The notes under the pieces are model-generated. The model was given only the letters and a program-made list of their open reading frames with translations. It did not search any database and had not been told where the DNA came from. A program made the translations under genes and the position numbers. 64,000 nt of DNA from an uncultured Erythrobacter sp. (GTDB lineage: Bacteria; Pseudomonadota; Alphaproteobacteria; Sphingomonadales; Sphingomonadaceae), in the NCBI RefSeq assembly GCF_958304185.1, contig NZ_OY284433.1, forward strand, positions 1,736,001 through 1,800,000. Reading direction: 5' to 3'. Of the stretch, positions 1-8,695 are shown in pieces. Every line of letters starts with the position of its first letter. Position 1 is the first letter of the stretch.

Positions 1-168
1 GGAGCGGCCCAAGCCCGCGCAATCTTGCGCAGCCTGATACGCCAACTGGGCGAGCAAACATCTTCGATAAAGATCCTAGAACAGGAGCGCGGGGAAGAGC
101 GGTTTGGCGCTATCCGGCGCGAGGTAGGCTTTCGGTTCTTGCGGGTGAACATGCAGCCGCGCGTATAG
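1..168 (+). CDS. 3' end of an unidentified gene (partial)
   Basis: The first frame is open from the left edge to a TAG at 166-168 and gives 55 residues rich in Arg, Gln and Glu. I see no recognisable motif. The start lies outside the window. Because the following 1.4 kb is a graveyard of fragments, this could be the tail of a mobile-element or recombination gene, or simply a chance open frame. The product is not identified. Confidence 0.3.
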   Translation, partial: GAAQARAILRSLIRQLGEQTSSIKILEQERGEERFGAIRREVGFRFLRVNMQPRV

Positions 169-606
169 GGCCGCAGACGATGATTTGCCCTGCCTTTCGG
201 GGATCGTCGCTACCGATTTCGCCAGTCACGGGATCATTCCAAATACTTCCAAAACTGTTCGAATTGGTCAGCTCTCCGCCCTTTGACGGGCTCGCACGAA
301 GGGTCAGAGGGGCGCTTCAGAAGCACATAGGAAGCAAAGCGGGACTGTGTTGCTGAGACAGTCTCGGCCTAAAGGTAGCCTCGCCAGGGTGCTGCGGCCA
401 GCGTCCCTACTGGTGAAGGTGCTCACTACATTGCGGCGACCGGGCAGGCTAAAGCAGCCCGCCCGACCAAGGCCTTAGCAGCCAACGCTGCTGCTGACCC
501 CGCAAGGGCGGCGCAAGCCTCGAAGCTATGTGCGATGCGACCGGCTGGCAGGTACATACATGCCGAGCCTTCCCCACAGGCCTGAGCAAGAAGAGCAGAG
601 AGGTGA
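169..606. other. Gene-poor stretch, no intact gene recognised
   Basis: Only short open frames on both strands, none with a convincing start, ribosome binding site or family motif. A short Ala-rich frame runs through about 400-580 but resembles nothing I know. It lies just upstream of a recombinase-like remnant, so it is probably decayed mobile-element DNA; that is inference from context. Confidence 0.4.
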
Positions 607-807
607 AAGGAGCAGCGCATCGCCGAGGCAATCGGGGTTCGCGAGCTGGTGCTGGCATCGCCCGAACTCAGCCTCAACCCGTATGGCAAGCGCGAGGGGC
701 GCTGCCGCACCCAGCTCTGTAAGCTGTTCCGCCTGTCATGGCTCAACCCGCGCGGCCTGCCCAAAGGCAAGATCTCGAAGTCGGGACGGCCTGTTTGGTG
801 CACTTAA
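607..807 (+). pseudogene. Probable remnant of a serine-recombinase C-terminal region
   Basis: A frame without a sensible start encodes about 66 residues ending at the TAA at 805-807. The middle reads GKREGRCRTQL followed by KLFRLSWLNPRG. This resembles the helix-turn-helix stretch in the C-terminal part of large serine recombinases (pattern 'A.REG....V...L.LAFLAP'). The catalytic resolvase domain is absent, and what follows the match diverges into basic residues, so the piece is truncated at both ends. The assignment rests on motif resemblance only. It could be a chance similarity, but the surrounding degraded DNA fits a decayed integrated element. Confidence 0.35.
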
Positions 808-1046
808 TAGTCCCTCCCGAAACTGATTAGCCGCAGGCCAGATGAGCTGCGCGCTCTACCGAAGCCCAGGCGGGTTCCCAGACGAACTGGAGCCAGCTGT
901 TCAACGCTCCGTCGCGCTCATGGGGGACGGCATAGCTGTCCGCGCCTTCGACAATGTGCCGGCGGGGCCGGCGGCTGTGCGGCTTATCACGATGACAACG
1001 CGAGCAAGTCGCTCGACCTCCGGTTCGGCATCATCCCGCGAGAAGG

Positions 1047-1580
1047 CTTGGCTGTCGCTACAGATTTTTCTGGTGCTCCAACTGATAGTGGAAACTTAAT
1101 GTATGACGGCCCCACCTGCTACGTATCTGCCGATATAATGACATAATTAAGCGGAACATATGTTTCAATAGACTTGCATTCAATTCTTATAGTGGCGACA
1201 ATGTACTTCACTAATTCATAACGTGCCCTCGACGCTCACAATCACTATGATTCACAAGCAGTTCTACGGAAAGCCAAGCGACCTAGCATCGCCGCTTTCA
1301 AATCCTAGACGAGCCAGCCGGCGTCCATCGGTTCATGCATGGCTCCATAATTTGACATACTTTCAGTGTCTTGGCGCAAGCCATTAACCCTTAATTCACG
1401 ACCGACCGGTATACCAACTCGACAGCCATGACGTGAATATTTCATTTAGCAAAGTCAGGCGACTACTTAAGCTACAAGGGGTAAAATTGATCATGGCTCG
1501 GATATTGCCTGGATTGGCATTAATTCGGCCCATCGTTCGCAACGACCCAGGCGACAGCCTCCCGATGACCGCAGCGCCCA
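1047..1580 (+). repeat. Copy A of a diverged direct duplication (partner 1941-2473)
   Basis: Aligning this stretch with 1941-2473 at a constant offset of 893-894 bases shows repeated matches: CTTGGCTGTCRCTACA at 1047 and 1941, TTCAATTCT near 1168 and 2070, AAATCCT.GAC.AGC near 1300 and 2195, and ACTTAAGCTACAAGGGG at 1465 and 2358. Copy A contains the decayed 3' end of a gene like that at 1655-2065 (ending at the TAA at 1097-1099), the intergenic region and the first about 30 codons of the Tad gene. Homology fades at both edges. Confidence 0.75.
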
Positions 1581-1648
1581 GAAAGCGAATCGGCGGCTTC
1601 GGCCCGCGGCTTGCTCACCCCCTGTCATGCAATGATCGAGTGGGATGA
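1493..1648 (+). pseudogene. Truncated duplicate of the 5' end of the VWA/TadG gene
   Basis: The frame begins MARILPGLALIRPIVRND and parallels MARRSLGLGLIRSVLRND of the intact gene at 2386. Similarity continues through the segment corresponding to GNTLAMTAAA and then stops abruptly around base 1580; the rest of the frame to the TGA at 1646-1648 is unrelated. The spaced AAGGGG ribosome binding site is also duplicated. The hydrophobic TadG membrane anchor and VWA domain are missing, so this cannot be functional as a pilus protein. It is the 3' part of duplication copy A. Confidence 0.65.
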
Positions 1649-1654
1649 TTAGCC

Positions 1655-2065
1655 GTGGCCCAGAAGAAACCCGCCACCGTGTTGATTTTCGATATTCTCT
1701 TTTGGTGTGCCTTTTTCATAGAGGCCGCCTCTATTGTCGAATACGTCGGGAATCCCGGTACTGAAATTACCTCGATCAGGCTCACTTTATCCTCGTCCTT
1801 CTGCTTCTTTTCGAGTGCAGTCCTGTGGTATATCGCCTCAATACAACGACTTTTTTTCGCAATCGGCCTCATAGGGACTTCGATCATCGTAAAGATGTCA
1901 CTCTATGTTCAACTTCCTTCCGCATATTTGTCAAATTTCACTTGGCTGTCACTACACATTTTTCCGCTGATCCTACTGTCAGCATCAATCGGATGTATGA
2001 TGACCCCAAGTGCGGCGTATTGGCGGAGGCAAGAACAGGATTTAGCTATAAGAGTTTTTGAATAG
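1655..2065 (+). CDS. Small integral membrane protein of unknown function
   Basis: A GTG-initiated frame of 136 codons. The product is strongly hydrophobic, with about four predicted membrane segments (roughly residues 8-28, 43-62, 67-87 and 96-116) and a short charged C-terminal tail (YWRRQEQD). No family motif is recognised. Base composition is more AT-rich than the metabolic genes downstream. Its 3' third has a decayed duplicate at about 1047-1099, which suggests this gene and its downstream flank were once tandemly duplicated. No strong Shine-Dalgarno precedes the GTG. It is not obviously coupled to the Tad operon, 320 bases downstream. It is probably a real gene, but recently rearranged. 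Confidence 0.5.
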   Translation: MAQKKPATVLIFDILFWCAFFIEAASIVEYVGNPGTEITSIRLTLSSSFCFFSSAVLWYIASIQRLFFAIGLIGTSIIVKMSLYVQLPSAYLSNFTWLSLHIFPLILLSASIGCMMTPSAAYWRRQEQDLAIRVFE

Positions 2066-2473
2066 TGTGATGTTCAATTCTCATATTGGCGAGAATGTTC
2101 TTGATCAATCACCAATGAGCCACAGAGTTGCATATTCTCCATATGAACCAAGATGTTGGGTGACCAATCAAGCGGGCCTGTATCGCCCAACCCAAATCCT
2201 CGACAAGCTAGATAGCGTTCATCGGCTCATGCCTTGCTCCAGAAATCAACTTTATTTCAGAGCATTGGTTTTGCGCATTAATCTTTTATTTACGATCAGC
2301 CAGTAAAAAATTTGAACGGCGAAACCTGATTTTTTATTTTAACAGGTTGAGGTGATTACTTAAGCTACAAGGGGCGCGCTTGATTATGGCTCGGAGATCG
2401 CTCGGATTGGGATTAATTCGGTCCGTCCTTCGCAACGACGCGGGCAACACCCTCGCGATGACTGCAGCCGCCA
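1941..2473 (+). repeat. Copy B of the diverged direct duplication (partner 1047-1580)
   Basis: This copy spans the 3' end of the membrane-protein gene, the whole intergenic region and the first about 30 codons of the intact VWA/TadG gene. Similarity to copy A is patchy, with clear blocks separated by diverged stretches, so the event is old. The intact gene order on this side indicates that B is the functional copy. Confidence 0.75.
2066..2385 (+). promoter_or_regulatory. AT-rich leader of the Tad operon with an inverted repeat
   Basis: The 320-base gap before the Tad genes holds no ORF. It contains AACCTG at 2323-2328 and its inverted complement CAGGTT at 2343-2348, separated by an AT-only spacer of 14 bases, about 40 bases before the start codon. 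The geometry fits an operator or a hairpin in the mRNA leader. The corresponding position in duplication copy A lacks it. A ribosome binding site AAGGGG follows at 2369-2374. Function is inferred only. Confidence 0.3.
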
Positions 2474-4446
2474 TCGTTCCCATCATAGCGCTTGTTGGCG
2501 GAGGCATAGACCTTAGCCGCATGTATCTCGTGCAGTCGCGGCTTCAATCGGCTTGCGACGCCGGCGCTTTGGCTTCCCGACGCTCAATGAACGGCCTGAA
2601 TTGGACAGGCTCCTCGAGGCGCGTCGCTGAGAGTTACTTTAGTGCGAACTTTCCCGAAGGAAGGTATGCCACTGGTGACCTGACGGCGACGTTTTCAGCC
2701 AATGCCGCTGGCGCGGTGCAAGGCACGGCTGCTGCCGATGTTCCGATGACCCTGATGACCTTCTTCGGCATTGAGGCGCGGGAGGTGTCGGTCACGTGCT
2801 TGGCGGATCTAAACTTGCCCAATACTGACGTCATGATGGTCCTGGATACGACCCTATCGATGAATGACCCCAATCAGGGCGACAGCATCAGACGGATCGA
2901 TGCACTGACGAATGCAGTCATGTCATTCTTTGATACGTTGGAGGCCGCAAAGCCAGAAGGGGCGCGTATCCGCTATGGCTTCGTGCCATATTCCCAAACC
3001 GTAAACGTGGGCACGTTACTCAAGCGGGATTGGGTTCAAGATTTTGGGACCTATGACTCGCGGGAACCTGATGGCATTCATACTTGGCAAGATGCCTCAA
3101 GCCCGCCCGCCACCACCGTAAGTCAAACAACGTCAGCTTATCTCAGCGGTACCGACAGGACGCGCCCTCGCTATCAAGCGGCGTCGGAGAACTGCCCGAC
3201 AAGCATTCCTCCAGAGAACTGGAGCGACACGTCGACGGCATGGAGCAATTGGAACCCTTCGGCCACTTCGCTGCCGCGCTCACGTACGCGCATCCGAACT
3301 CGCAATGGCACGCAATTCTCCATTCATCGCGATGCAAACGGTAGCTGTTGGATTACACCCCGTGATTGGGTCAATTATCGGGAACAGCAGACTGAAACGG
3401 TCCGCGAAAACACAGCTGCCGGGAATCCTCCTCCCACGAGAACGGCGCGTCACTGGGTTTATCGACCGGTTCAGTACGATCTTCGGCCACTGAAGGGCTC
3501 TGGCCCCGGGGATGCCCCCGTTTCTGGCGGGAGCTTCACCGCACCAGTCAACGATGATCAGACGAATCGGACCGTCAGATGGCCAGATGGCAATCGTGCT
3601 TGTATCGAGGAGCGGGCGACGCGGCGGACAAATGAAACATTCCTGACGTCGCGCTACGACATGGAAATCGACCTGCTACCCGACAGTTCGGATCCTGACA
3701 CGCAATGGAAGCCTTACCTGCCGGCGGTGGTTTACGCGCGGAATGTGTCGTCGGGAAATCGAGAAACTGAGACCCGCGTCTCAAGCAATCCGCTGACCGA
3801 TGGTCGGTGGGTGTTTAGCCAATTGGCTCCGACTTACACCCGCCAGATGAGCCTGACATCAGGTTACAATTACTTTAATCCATTTGGTAGCAACTTTGCT
3901 ATTTACGAAGGCGCCTGCCCCTCGCCCGCACGCAAGCTCAGTGAGATGAACAGGGGACAACTACAATCTTACATGAACGCACTTCGGCCCCAAGGATATA
4001 CCTACCACGAGATCGGCATGCTGTGGGGCCTTCGTCTTATCTCGCGTGAGGGGCTGTTCAGTTCAGAACACCGTGTGGCAGATGCTGGCGGCGCCGTGCA
4101 GAGGCACATGATTTTCATGGTTGACGGGCAGAAAGACACAAGGCCGTTCACGTATTCCGCGTGGGGAATTGCTGCTGTGGCAAGACGCCGCACGCCGATA
4201 GGGTCTTTTCCTACTAGAGCTGCGGAAGATTCAGTATCTGAAGAGCGACTAAGTGAACTTTGCTCCATCGCAAAGAACAATAAGAACATCACGCTTTGGG
4301 TTATCGCTTTTGGAACCCAGCTCGATCGACGTCTGATCGATTGTGCTTCACCAGGCAAAGCGTTTGAAGCACGAAACGCGATTGAATTGACCGAGACATT
4401 TTCCGAAATTGCAACCCAGATGGCTGAGCTTAGGTTGACCGATTGA
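2386..4446 (+). CDS. TadG-like pilus assembly protein with VWA-type domain
   Basis: Predicted role: anchored component of a Tad (tight adherence/Flp) pilus system acting in the periplasm. Residues 15-60 are the Tad N-terminal module (a GNTLAMTAAAIVPIIALVGG membrane segment followed by LSRMYLVQSRLQSACDAGAL), typical of TadG/TadE-type pseudopilin-like proteins. A von Willebrand A-like domain starts near residue 145 with DVMMVLDTTLSM, a variant of the MIDAS DxSxS motif (here D-T-T-L-S), and resumes at the C-terminus (HMIFMVDGQKD, LWVIAFGTQ). A long insertion rich in Thr, Arg and Trp lies between. ATG 2386 is preferred over an in-frame TTG at 2380, given AAGGGG 11 bases upstream. The stop overlaps the next gene as TGATG. 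The rest of a Tad locus (CpaA-F) is not in this window. Confidence 0.85.
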   Translation: MARRSLGLGLIRSVLRNDAGNTLAMTAAAIVPIIALVGGGIDLSRMYLVQSRLQSACDAGALASRRSMNGLNWTGSSRRVAESYFSANFPEGRYATGDLTATFSANAAGAVQGTAAADVPMTLMTFFGIEAREVSVTCLADLNLPNTDVMMVLDTTLSMNDPNQGDSIRRIDALTNAVMSFFDTLEAAKPEGARIRYGFVPYSQTVNVGTLLKRDWVQDFGTYDSREPDGIHTWQDASSPPATTVSQTTSAYLSGTDRTRPRYQAASENCPTSIPPENWSDTSTAWSNWNPSATSLPRSRTRIRTRNGTQFSIHRDANGSCWITPRDWVNYREQQTETVRENTAAGNPPPTRTARHWVYRPVQYDLRPLKGSGPGDAPVSGGSFTAPVNDDQTNRTVRWPDGNRACIEERATRRTNETFLTSRYDMEIDLLPDSSDPDTQWKPYLPAVVYARNVSSGNRETETRVSSNPLTDGRWVFSQLAPTYTRQMSLTSGYNYFNPFGSNFAIYEGACPSPARKLSEMNRGQLQSYMNALRPQGYTYHEIGMLWGLRLISREGLFSSEHRVADAGGAVQRHMIFMVDGQKDTRPFTYSAWGIAAVARRRTPIGSFPTRAAEDSVSEERLSELCSIAKNNKNITLWVIAFGTQLDRRLIDCASPGKAFEARNAIELTETFSEIATQMAELRLTD

Positions 4447-5051
4447 TGTTTATTCGGGACACCCTAATCAATCGAAATCTTGGACGCGATATGTCGGGAG
4501 CTACAATAGTAGAATTTGCTGTTGTTGCTCCGATATTTTTCGGCATCTTAATGTTCATTTTTGACATGGGCTTTATGGCGTATGCGCGCTCTATACTTAG
4601 CGGCGAGGTCAATGCAGTGGGGCGCGCATCAGCGCTTGAGACCGCTACTGATCAGAGACGAGCCGAAATGGATGCTCGTGTCGCTGAGAAGGTCAGGTTG
4701 ATCGCGCCGGATGGTGCAGTCACCTTCGAAAGAGATGCTTTCAATAGCTACGGTTTAGCGCAAACTCGCGTGGAACCTTTCGTGGATGATAATGAAAATG
4801 ATCGATGCGATGCTGGCGAAAGATATCTTGACTTAAATGGCAATAGTCGGTTCGATCTTAACGGAGCCAGAGCGGGAGGAGGAGGGGCTCGCGATGTTGT
4901 TATTTATACGGTCACCTTGCGATATACTCGGTTTTTCCCGCTCGCAGAAATCTTCGGTATGAATAGGAACGTCGAAATACAAGAGCGCACGATTTTGAAG
5001 AATCAACCTTTCGATCAGCAGTCACAGCCCACTTCTGGTGTATGTGTGTGA
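4446..5051 (+). CDS. TadE-like pseudopilin with calcium-loop-like repeats
   Basis: The ATG overlaps the stop of the TadG-like gene (TGATG), indicating translational coupling. Residues 15-50 hold the TadE signature: a charged N-terminus, SGATIVEFAVVAPIFFGILM and a single membrane helix with the conserved Glu. The periplasmic part is unusual: around residues 115-140 there are two tandem acidic loops, DDNENDRCDAGE and DLNGNSRFDLNG. Their D-x-N-x-N/D-x-x-x-D spacing recalls EF-hand or dockerin-type calcium loops. The remainder (VVIYTVTLRYTRFFPL) is typical of TadE proteins. It probably acts as a minor pilin or assembly factor together with its two neighbours. An in-frame TTG three bases upstream is the alternative start. 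Confidence 0.8.
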   Translation: MFIRDTLINRNLGRDMSGATIVEFAVVAPIFFGILMFIFDMGFMAYARSILSGEVNAVGRASALETATDQRRAEMDARVAEKVRLIAPDGAVTFERDAFNSYGLAQTRVEPFVDDNENDRCDAGERYLDLNGNSRFDLNGARAGGGGARDVVIYTVTLRYTRFFPLAEIFGMNRNVEIQERTILKNQPFDQQSQPTSGVCV

Positions 5052-5716
5052 TGTTCTCTGCCAATAGAACTGTAAGCACTGAGCCACGCAGCAGGAATGT
5101 CCTTCGAGATGTCCGGGGCGTAGCGCTAACGGAGTTTGCGTTCGCGCTCCCGCTTTTGCTTATCGTAACCGCCTTCGGATTGGAGTTAGCGAACTACGTC
5201 CTTGCAATAAAAAGGATCGGAGATCTCACGGTTATGGTCACCGATAATGCGTCGCGAATGGGAACACGAAGCGCAGGCCTGAGCGTCCAGCAGATCTCCG
5301 AGGCCGAAATCAACGATGTGTTCGTCGGAGCACAACTGCAAGGCAACCTTCCGGATTTTGCACGGAACGGGAGAATTATACTTTCAAGTCTTCAGAGAAA
5401 TGCCGATGGAGGCCAATGGATTGCGTGGCAACGATGTTATGGCGAAGGCACTTTCAGCTCTGCTTATGGTATCGAAGGTCAGGGAGAAAGGGGCACATCG
5501 TTCGAAGGCATGGGTCCGCCAAACCAGCGCTTGCAGGCCCCTGCGGGCACCTCAGTCATGGTGACCGAAATCTACTACACCTACGAGCCCATCTTCCCCG
5601 TAACGGGCGTAGAAACCTCGCCGATTACGGAATTTGCGGCATTCAATACCAGAGCGAGCCGGGATCTTTCAGCCCCGCGCAATGCGGAGCGGGTTGAACC
5701 TTCTTTGTGTGACTAA
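5051..5716 (+). CDS. TadE/TadF-like pseudopilin
   Basis: Third gene of the Tad trio; its ATG again overlaps the preceding stop as TGATG. The N-terminus has a short basic leader and the TadE-type helix GVALTEFAFALPLLLIVTAF with conserved Glu, then a periplasmic domain of about 170 residues. The segment VMVTEIYYTYEPIF near residue 175 is characteristic of TadE/F family C-terminal halves. An upstream in-frame ATG at 5042 would add three residues, but the TGATG overlap repeats the junction between the two preceding genes, so I prefer 5051. No further Tad genes follow; the next gene begins 249 bases downstream after an intergenic gap. Confidence 0.75.
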   Translation: MFSANRTVSTEPRSRNVLRDVRGVALTEFAFALPLLLIVTAFGLELANYVLAIKRIGDLTVMVTDNASRMGTRSAGLSVQQISEAEINDVFVGAQLQGNLPDFARNGRIILSSLQRNADGGQWIAWQRCYGEGTFSSAYGIEGQGERGTSFEGMGPPNQRLQAPAGTSVMVTEIYYTYEPIFPVTGVETSPITEFAAFNTRASRDLSAPRNAERVEPSLCD

Positions 5717-5965
5717 CTCCGAACCTTCTAACCGGTTGGCTGCTACAGACCCTCGCCAATTCCGTTTCATGTATATCAGTCGTCGCTAAGTCTTTGTGCC
5801 TGCCGCCATGCGTGCTGTGGCGGCCAAAGGCGTCATGGACGTGATGACCGAAAAGGCAGCTTTATGTCTGGCATTGCCGAAAGCTGGGCGCACCGCACGA
5901 CCTCCGTCAAAATGCGCAGGTGCCTAGCGACGCTTTCTTAAGGCCTGTCCGGGCATAGGCGCGGG

Positions 5966-8158
5966 GTGACAGATCAGCATCGCCTTAATGACATCCGCGA
6001 TCCCGGACTTCAGGCGATTTCCGATCGTGATGTGTTTTCACGCATCACGCATCTTGCCAGCACAATGTTCAATTGTCCGATTTCGCTGCTCTCAGTGGTC
6101 GAACAAGAACGGCACTGGTTTCTGGGGCGCACCGGCACCGACTTGCTGGAAACCCCGATCGAGGACCCGTTCTGCGCCTTCTGCGTGCAAAGCCCGGGTC
6201 CGCTGCTGATCGCGGACGCGCGGGCCGACGAAAATCTGCGCGACAGCCGCCTTGTTAGCGGCGGCTCACTGATCCGCTCCTATCTTGGCGTGCCCATCCT
6301 ATCAGATGAAGCTGTGCTGCTGGGCGCGCTGTGTGTGATCTCGCCCGAAGCGAACGCCTTCCGGCCCGAGCAGATCGCGCCGCTGTCGATGCTGGCCGAG
6401 CTTGCCGAACAAAGCCTCGCGCTCAATGCCCGCACCCGCGCGCTGAGCCTTGCCAATGCTGCGCTCCAGCAATCGAGCCAGATTTTCCGGCAGGCCGAAC
6501 GCGCCGTCAATGTCGGCAGCTGGTGGGTCGACCTTGCAACGCGGCAGTTGCAATGGTCGGATCAGGTCTACGCCATCACCGGAGTGGAACTGGGACATTC
6601 GATCAATGTCCGCGACGTCGTGCAGCTCTATCAGCCCGCAGACCGCGCGATGGTCAGCAAGGCGATGGACGACACGATTGACGGCGGAAAGCCGTTCATG
6701 TTCGAAACCACGATCCACCGCCGGGACGGCGAACGGCGCCGCATCCGCGTTGTGGGCGAGCGGGTCGATGTGGGCGGCCGGCCCGATTGTGTCGCCGGGA
6801 TCATCCTCGATTGCACCGAGGAGCACCTGCGCAATGTCGCCCTGAAGCGCGCCGCCGAACGCGACCGGCTGACGGGCCTTTACAACCGCGCCAGCTTCGA
6901 TCGCCGGCTTGCCAAGGCGATGCAGGGGGTCGAGGCCGCCCCAGTGACAATCGCCCTGCTCGATCTCGACGGGTTCAAGGACGTCAATGACACGCTGGGC
7001 CATCTGGTCGGCGACCGGGTGCTGGAGACCATCGCCGAACAGCTCACGACGCGGATTGCGCCGGGTATGTTTCTCGCGCGCTGGGGCGGTGACGAATTCG
7101 CTTTGCTGTTCCCGTCCGCGATGACGCTTGGCGAAGTGACCCGCTTCCTTGAAGACCTGCTGGCCGAATTCGAGGAGATGCCGCCGCTCGGCAGCACCAT
7201 GCTCAAGATCGGCGCGACCTGCGGCGTAGCGCAAATGAGTACCTCGGCGAGCAGCGAAGAAATCATGCGCCGCGCAGACCTTGCGCTGTATCGCGGCAAG
7301 GAGGCCGGGCGCGGCGCGGTGGTGTGCTGGGATCACCACATCGAAGCGCGCCAGTCCGAACGCCAGACCGCCATTGCGCAGCTGCGCGGGGCGCTCAACA
7401 GCGGGCGGGCGATGGCGGCCTATCAGCCAATCTGCGATCTGGAGACCGGCGAAGTCGTCTCGGTCGAAGCGCTGCTGCGGCTGCGCGACGAGGATGGACG
7501 CCTGCTGGCTGCGAGCGATGTGTTTGCCGCCCTGCTCGATCCCGAATTGTCGCGCCGGGTCAGCCGGGTGATGCTCGATTCGGTGGTGGCCGATGGCACC
7601 GCGATCCTCGCCCTGTTCGGGCCCGACACGCGGATCGGGCTCAACCTGTCGGAAGCCGATTTGCGGCGCGGCGATTTCGTGCAGCATCTGATCGACGTGA
7701 TCGACGATAGCCCGCTCAGCCCCCAGAACATCACCATCGAAGTGACCGAGACCATGCTGATCGACGCGGGCGGGCAGCTGCGCGCGTCGCTGGCGATGCT
7801 GGACGAATGCGGCTTCACCATCTGCCTCGACGATTTCGGCACCGGGTTCTCGTCGCTCACCCACCTGCGCGCCTTCCCGATCCATAAGGTGAAGATCGAA
7901 CGTGATTTCATTGCCGGGATCGGCGAAGATCACCAGTCGCGCCTGATCATTCAGGCGATTGTGCAGATGGGCCACAGCTTGGGTCTGCGGGTCGTGGTGG
8001 AGGGGGTCGAGACCGAGGAGCAGGAGATCTTCCTGCGCGCGATCGGCTGCCGCCATGTGCAGGGTTATCGTTATGGTCGTCCGGCGCTGCTGGCAGATTT
8101 GCAGGCGCGATTTGCCGATACAGACGTGGCCGGAACGCCGCAGCGCCGTCAGGCGTGA
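5966..8158 (+). CDS. GAF-PAS-GGDEF-EAL cyclic-di-GMP turnover protein
   Basis: A soluble signalling protein of 730 residues. Order: GAF sensor (about 20-155, with FCAFCVQSPGPLLIADARAD), PAS domain (about 170-290, VGSWWVDLATRQLQWSDQVY), diguanylate cyclase with intact RWGGDEF (about 375) and an EAL phosphodiesterase. EAL hallmarks are all present: VSVEALLRL, NLSEADLR, the TETMLID segment, DDFGTGFSS and EGVETEEQ. Both catalytic motifs look competent, so the protein could synthesise or degrade c-di-GMP, with the balance set by the N-terminal sensors. Start is GTG 5966; no strong Shine-Dalgarno is visible. It lies next to the Tad operon, and c-di-GMP commonly controls such surface adhesins, but co-regulation is inference. 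No membrane segment was seen. Confidence 0.9.
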   Translation: MTDQHRLNDIRDPGLQAISDRDVFSRITHLASTMFNCPISLLSVVEQERHWFLGRTGTDLLETPIEDPFCAFCVQSPGPLLIADARADENLRDSRLVSGGSLIRSYLGVPILSDEAVLLGALCVISPEANAFRPEQIAPLSMLAELAEQSLALNARTRALSLANAALQQSSQIFRQAERAVNVGSWWVDLATRQLQWSDQVYAITGVELGHSINVRDVVQLYQPADRAMVSKAMDDTIDGGKPFMFETTIHRRDGERRRIRVVGERVDVGGRPDCVAGIILDCTEEHLRNVALKRAAERDRLTGLYNRASFDRRLAKAMQGVEAAPVTIALLDLDGFKDVNDTLGHLVGDRVLETIAEQLTTRIAPGMFLARWGGDEFALLFPSAMTLGEVTRFLEDLLAEFEEMPPLGSTMLKIGATCGVAQMSTSASSEEIMRRADLALYRGKEAGRGAVVCWDHHIEARQSERQTAIAQLRGALNSGRAMAAYQPICDLETGEVVSVEALLRLRDEDGRLLAASDVFAALLDPELSRRVSRVMLDSVVADGTAILALFGPDTRIGLNLSEADLRRGDFVQHLIDVIDDSPLSPQNITIEVTETMLIDAGGQLRASLAMLDECGFTICLDDFGTGFSSLTHLRAFPIHKVKIERDFIAGIGEDHQSRLIIQAIVQMGHSLGLRVVVEGVETEEQEIFLRAIGCRHVQGYRYGRPALLADLQARFADTDVAGTPQRRQA

Positions 8159-8695
8159 TTACTGCGTGAGCGGCACGGTCTGGGCCATGTCCCCGGACTT
8201 GAAAATGAAGGTCTGCACGCGGGTGCCGCCGCCGATATTGACCCGGTTTTCCTGCCGCGCCCAGACATCGGTCAGGATTTGGGAATTGATCCGCACCAGC
8301 GTCTGCGCGCCCTCGGCAGAGTGGGCTGGCGCGGGCGTCTCCTGATAGACCCACAGACTACCGCCCGTGATCTCGCTGCCGACATAGTCAGGCGTGATGA
8401 TCTGGCCATCGACCACCAGCAGGAACCGCCGCGTGACATAGCGGGCAAAGGCCTCGCGGCTGTCCTCGCTGCCGATGATATCGGGAGTGTGGATGTTGGG
8501 ATTGCCCGTCCGCTGCACCACCAGCGCATGTTCGGCATCGTGGACCGGCACCTGATGCGCGATCTCGATCATGCCGGTGCGCTCGTTGAGGCTGACCGTG
8601 CTGATCGTGAATTTCTGCTGATGCGCGCCAGCGGTGCCGGCCCCGATCGGGGCCAGCACTAACGCCAGCAGCACCAGCAGGCGGCGCAGCATCAC
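8159..8695 (-). CDS. DUF6702-type periplasmic protein
   Basis: 178 residues with a clear signal peptide (LRRLLVLLALVLAPIGAGTAGAH). The mature part begins QQKFTISTVSLNERTGMIEIAHQVPVHDAEH, the pattern of the DUF6702 family, whose function is unknown. It is encoded directly downstream of an M1 aminopeptidase gene and overlaps its stop by 4 bases (ATGA), so the two are translationally coupled. This pairing is familiar to me from gammaproteobacteria and sphingomonads and suggests a joint periplasmic role. The C-terminus ends one base after the converging c-di-GMP gene, with no spacer and no visible terminator. Confidence 0.75.
   Translation of the reverse strand: MMLRRLLVLLALVLAPIGAGTAGAHQQKFTISTVSLNERTGMIEIAHQVPVHDAEHALVVQRTGNPNIHTPDIIGSEDSREAFARYVTRRFLLVVDGQIITPDYVGSEITGGSLWVYQETPAPAHSAEGAQTLVRINSQILTDVWARQENRVNIGGGTRVQTFIFKSGDMAQTVPLTQ

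Noticed and set aside
1-1046. A prophage or integrated element
   Set aside because: No integrase, capsid, tail or attachment site is intact; only a weak recombinase-like fragment can be argued.
6302-8056. A 584-residue open frame on the minus strand opposite the GGDEF-EAL gene
   Set aside because: It is the antisense shadow of a GC-rich coding gene: rich in His, Arg and Gln, no family motif and no ribosome binding site.
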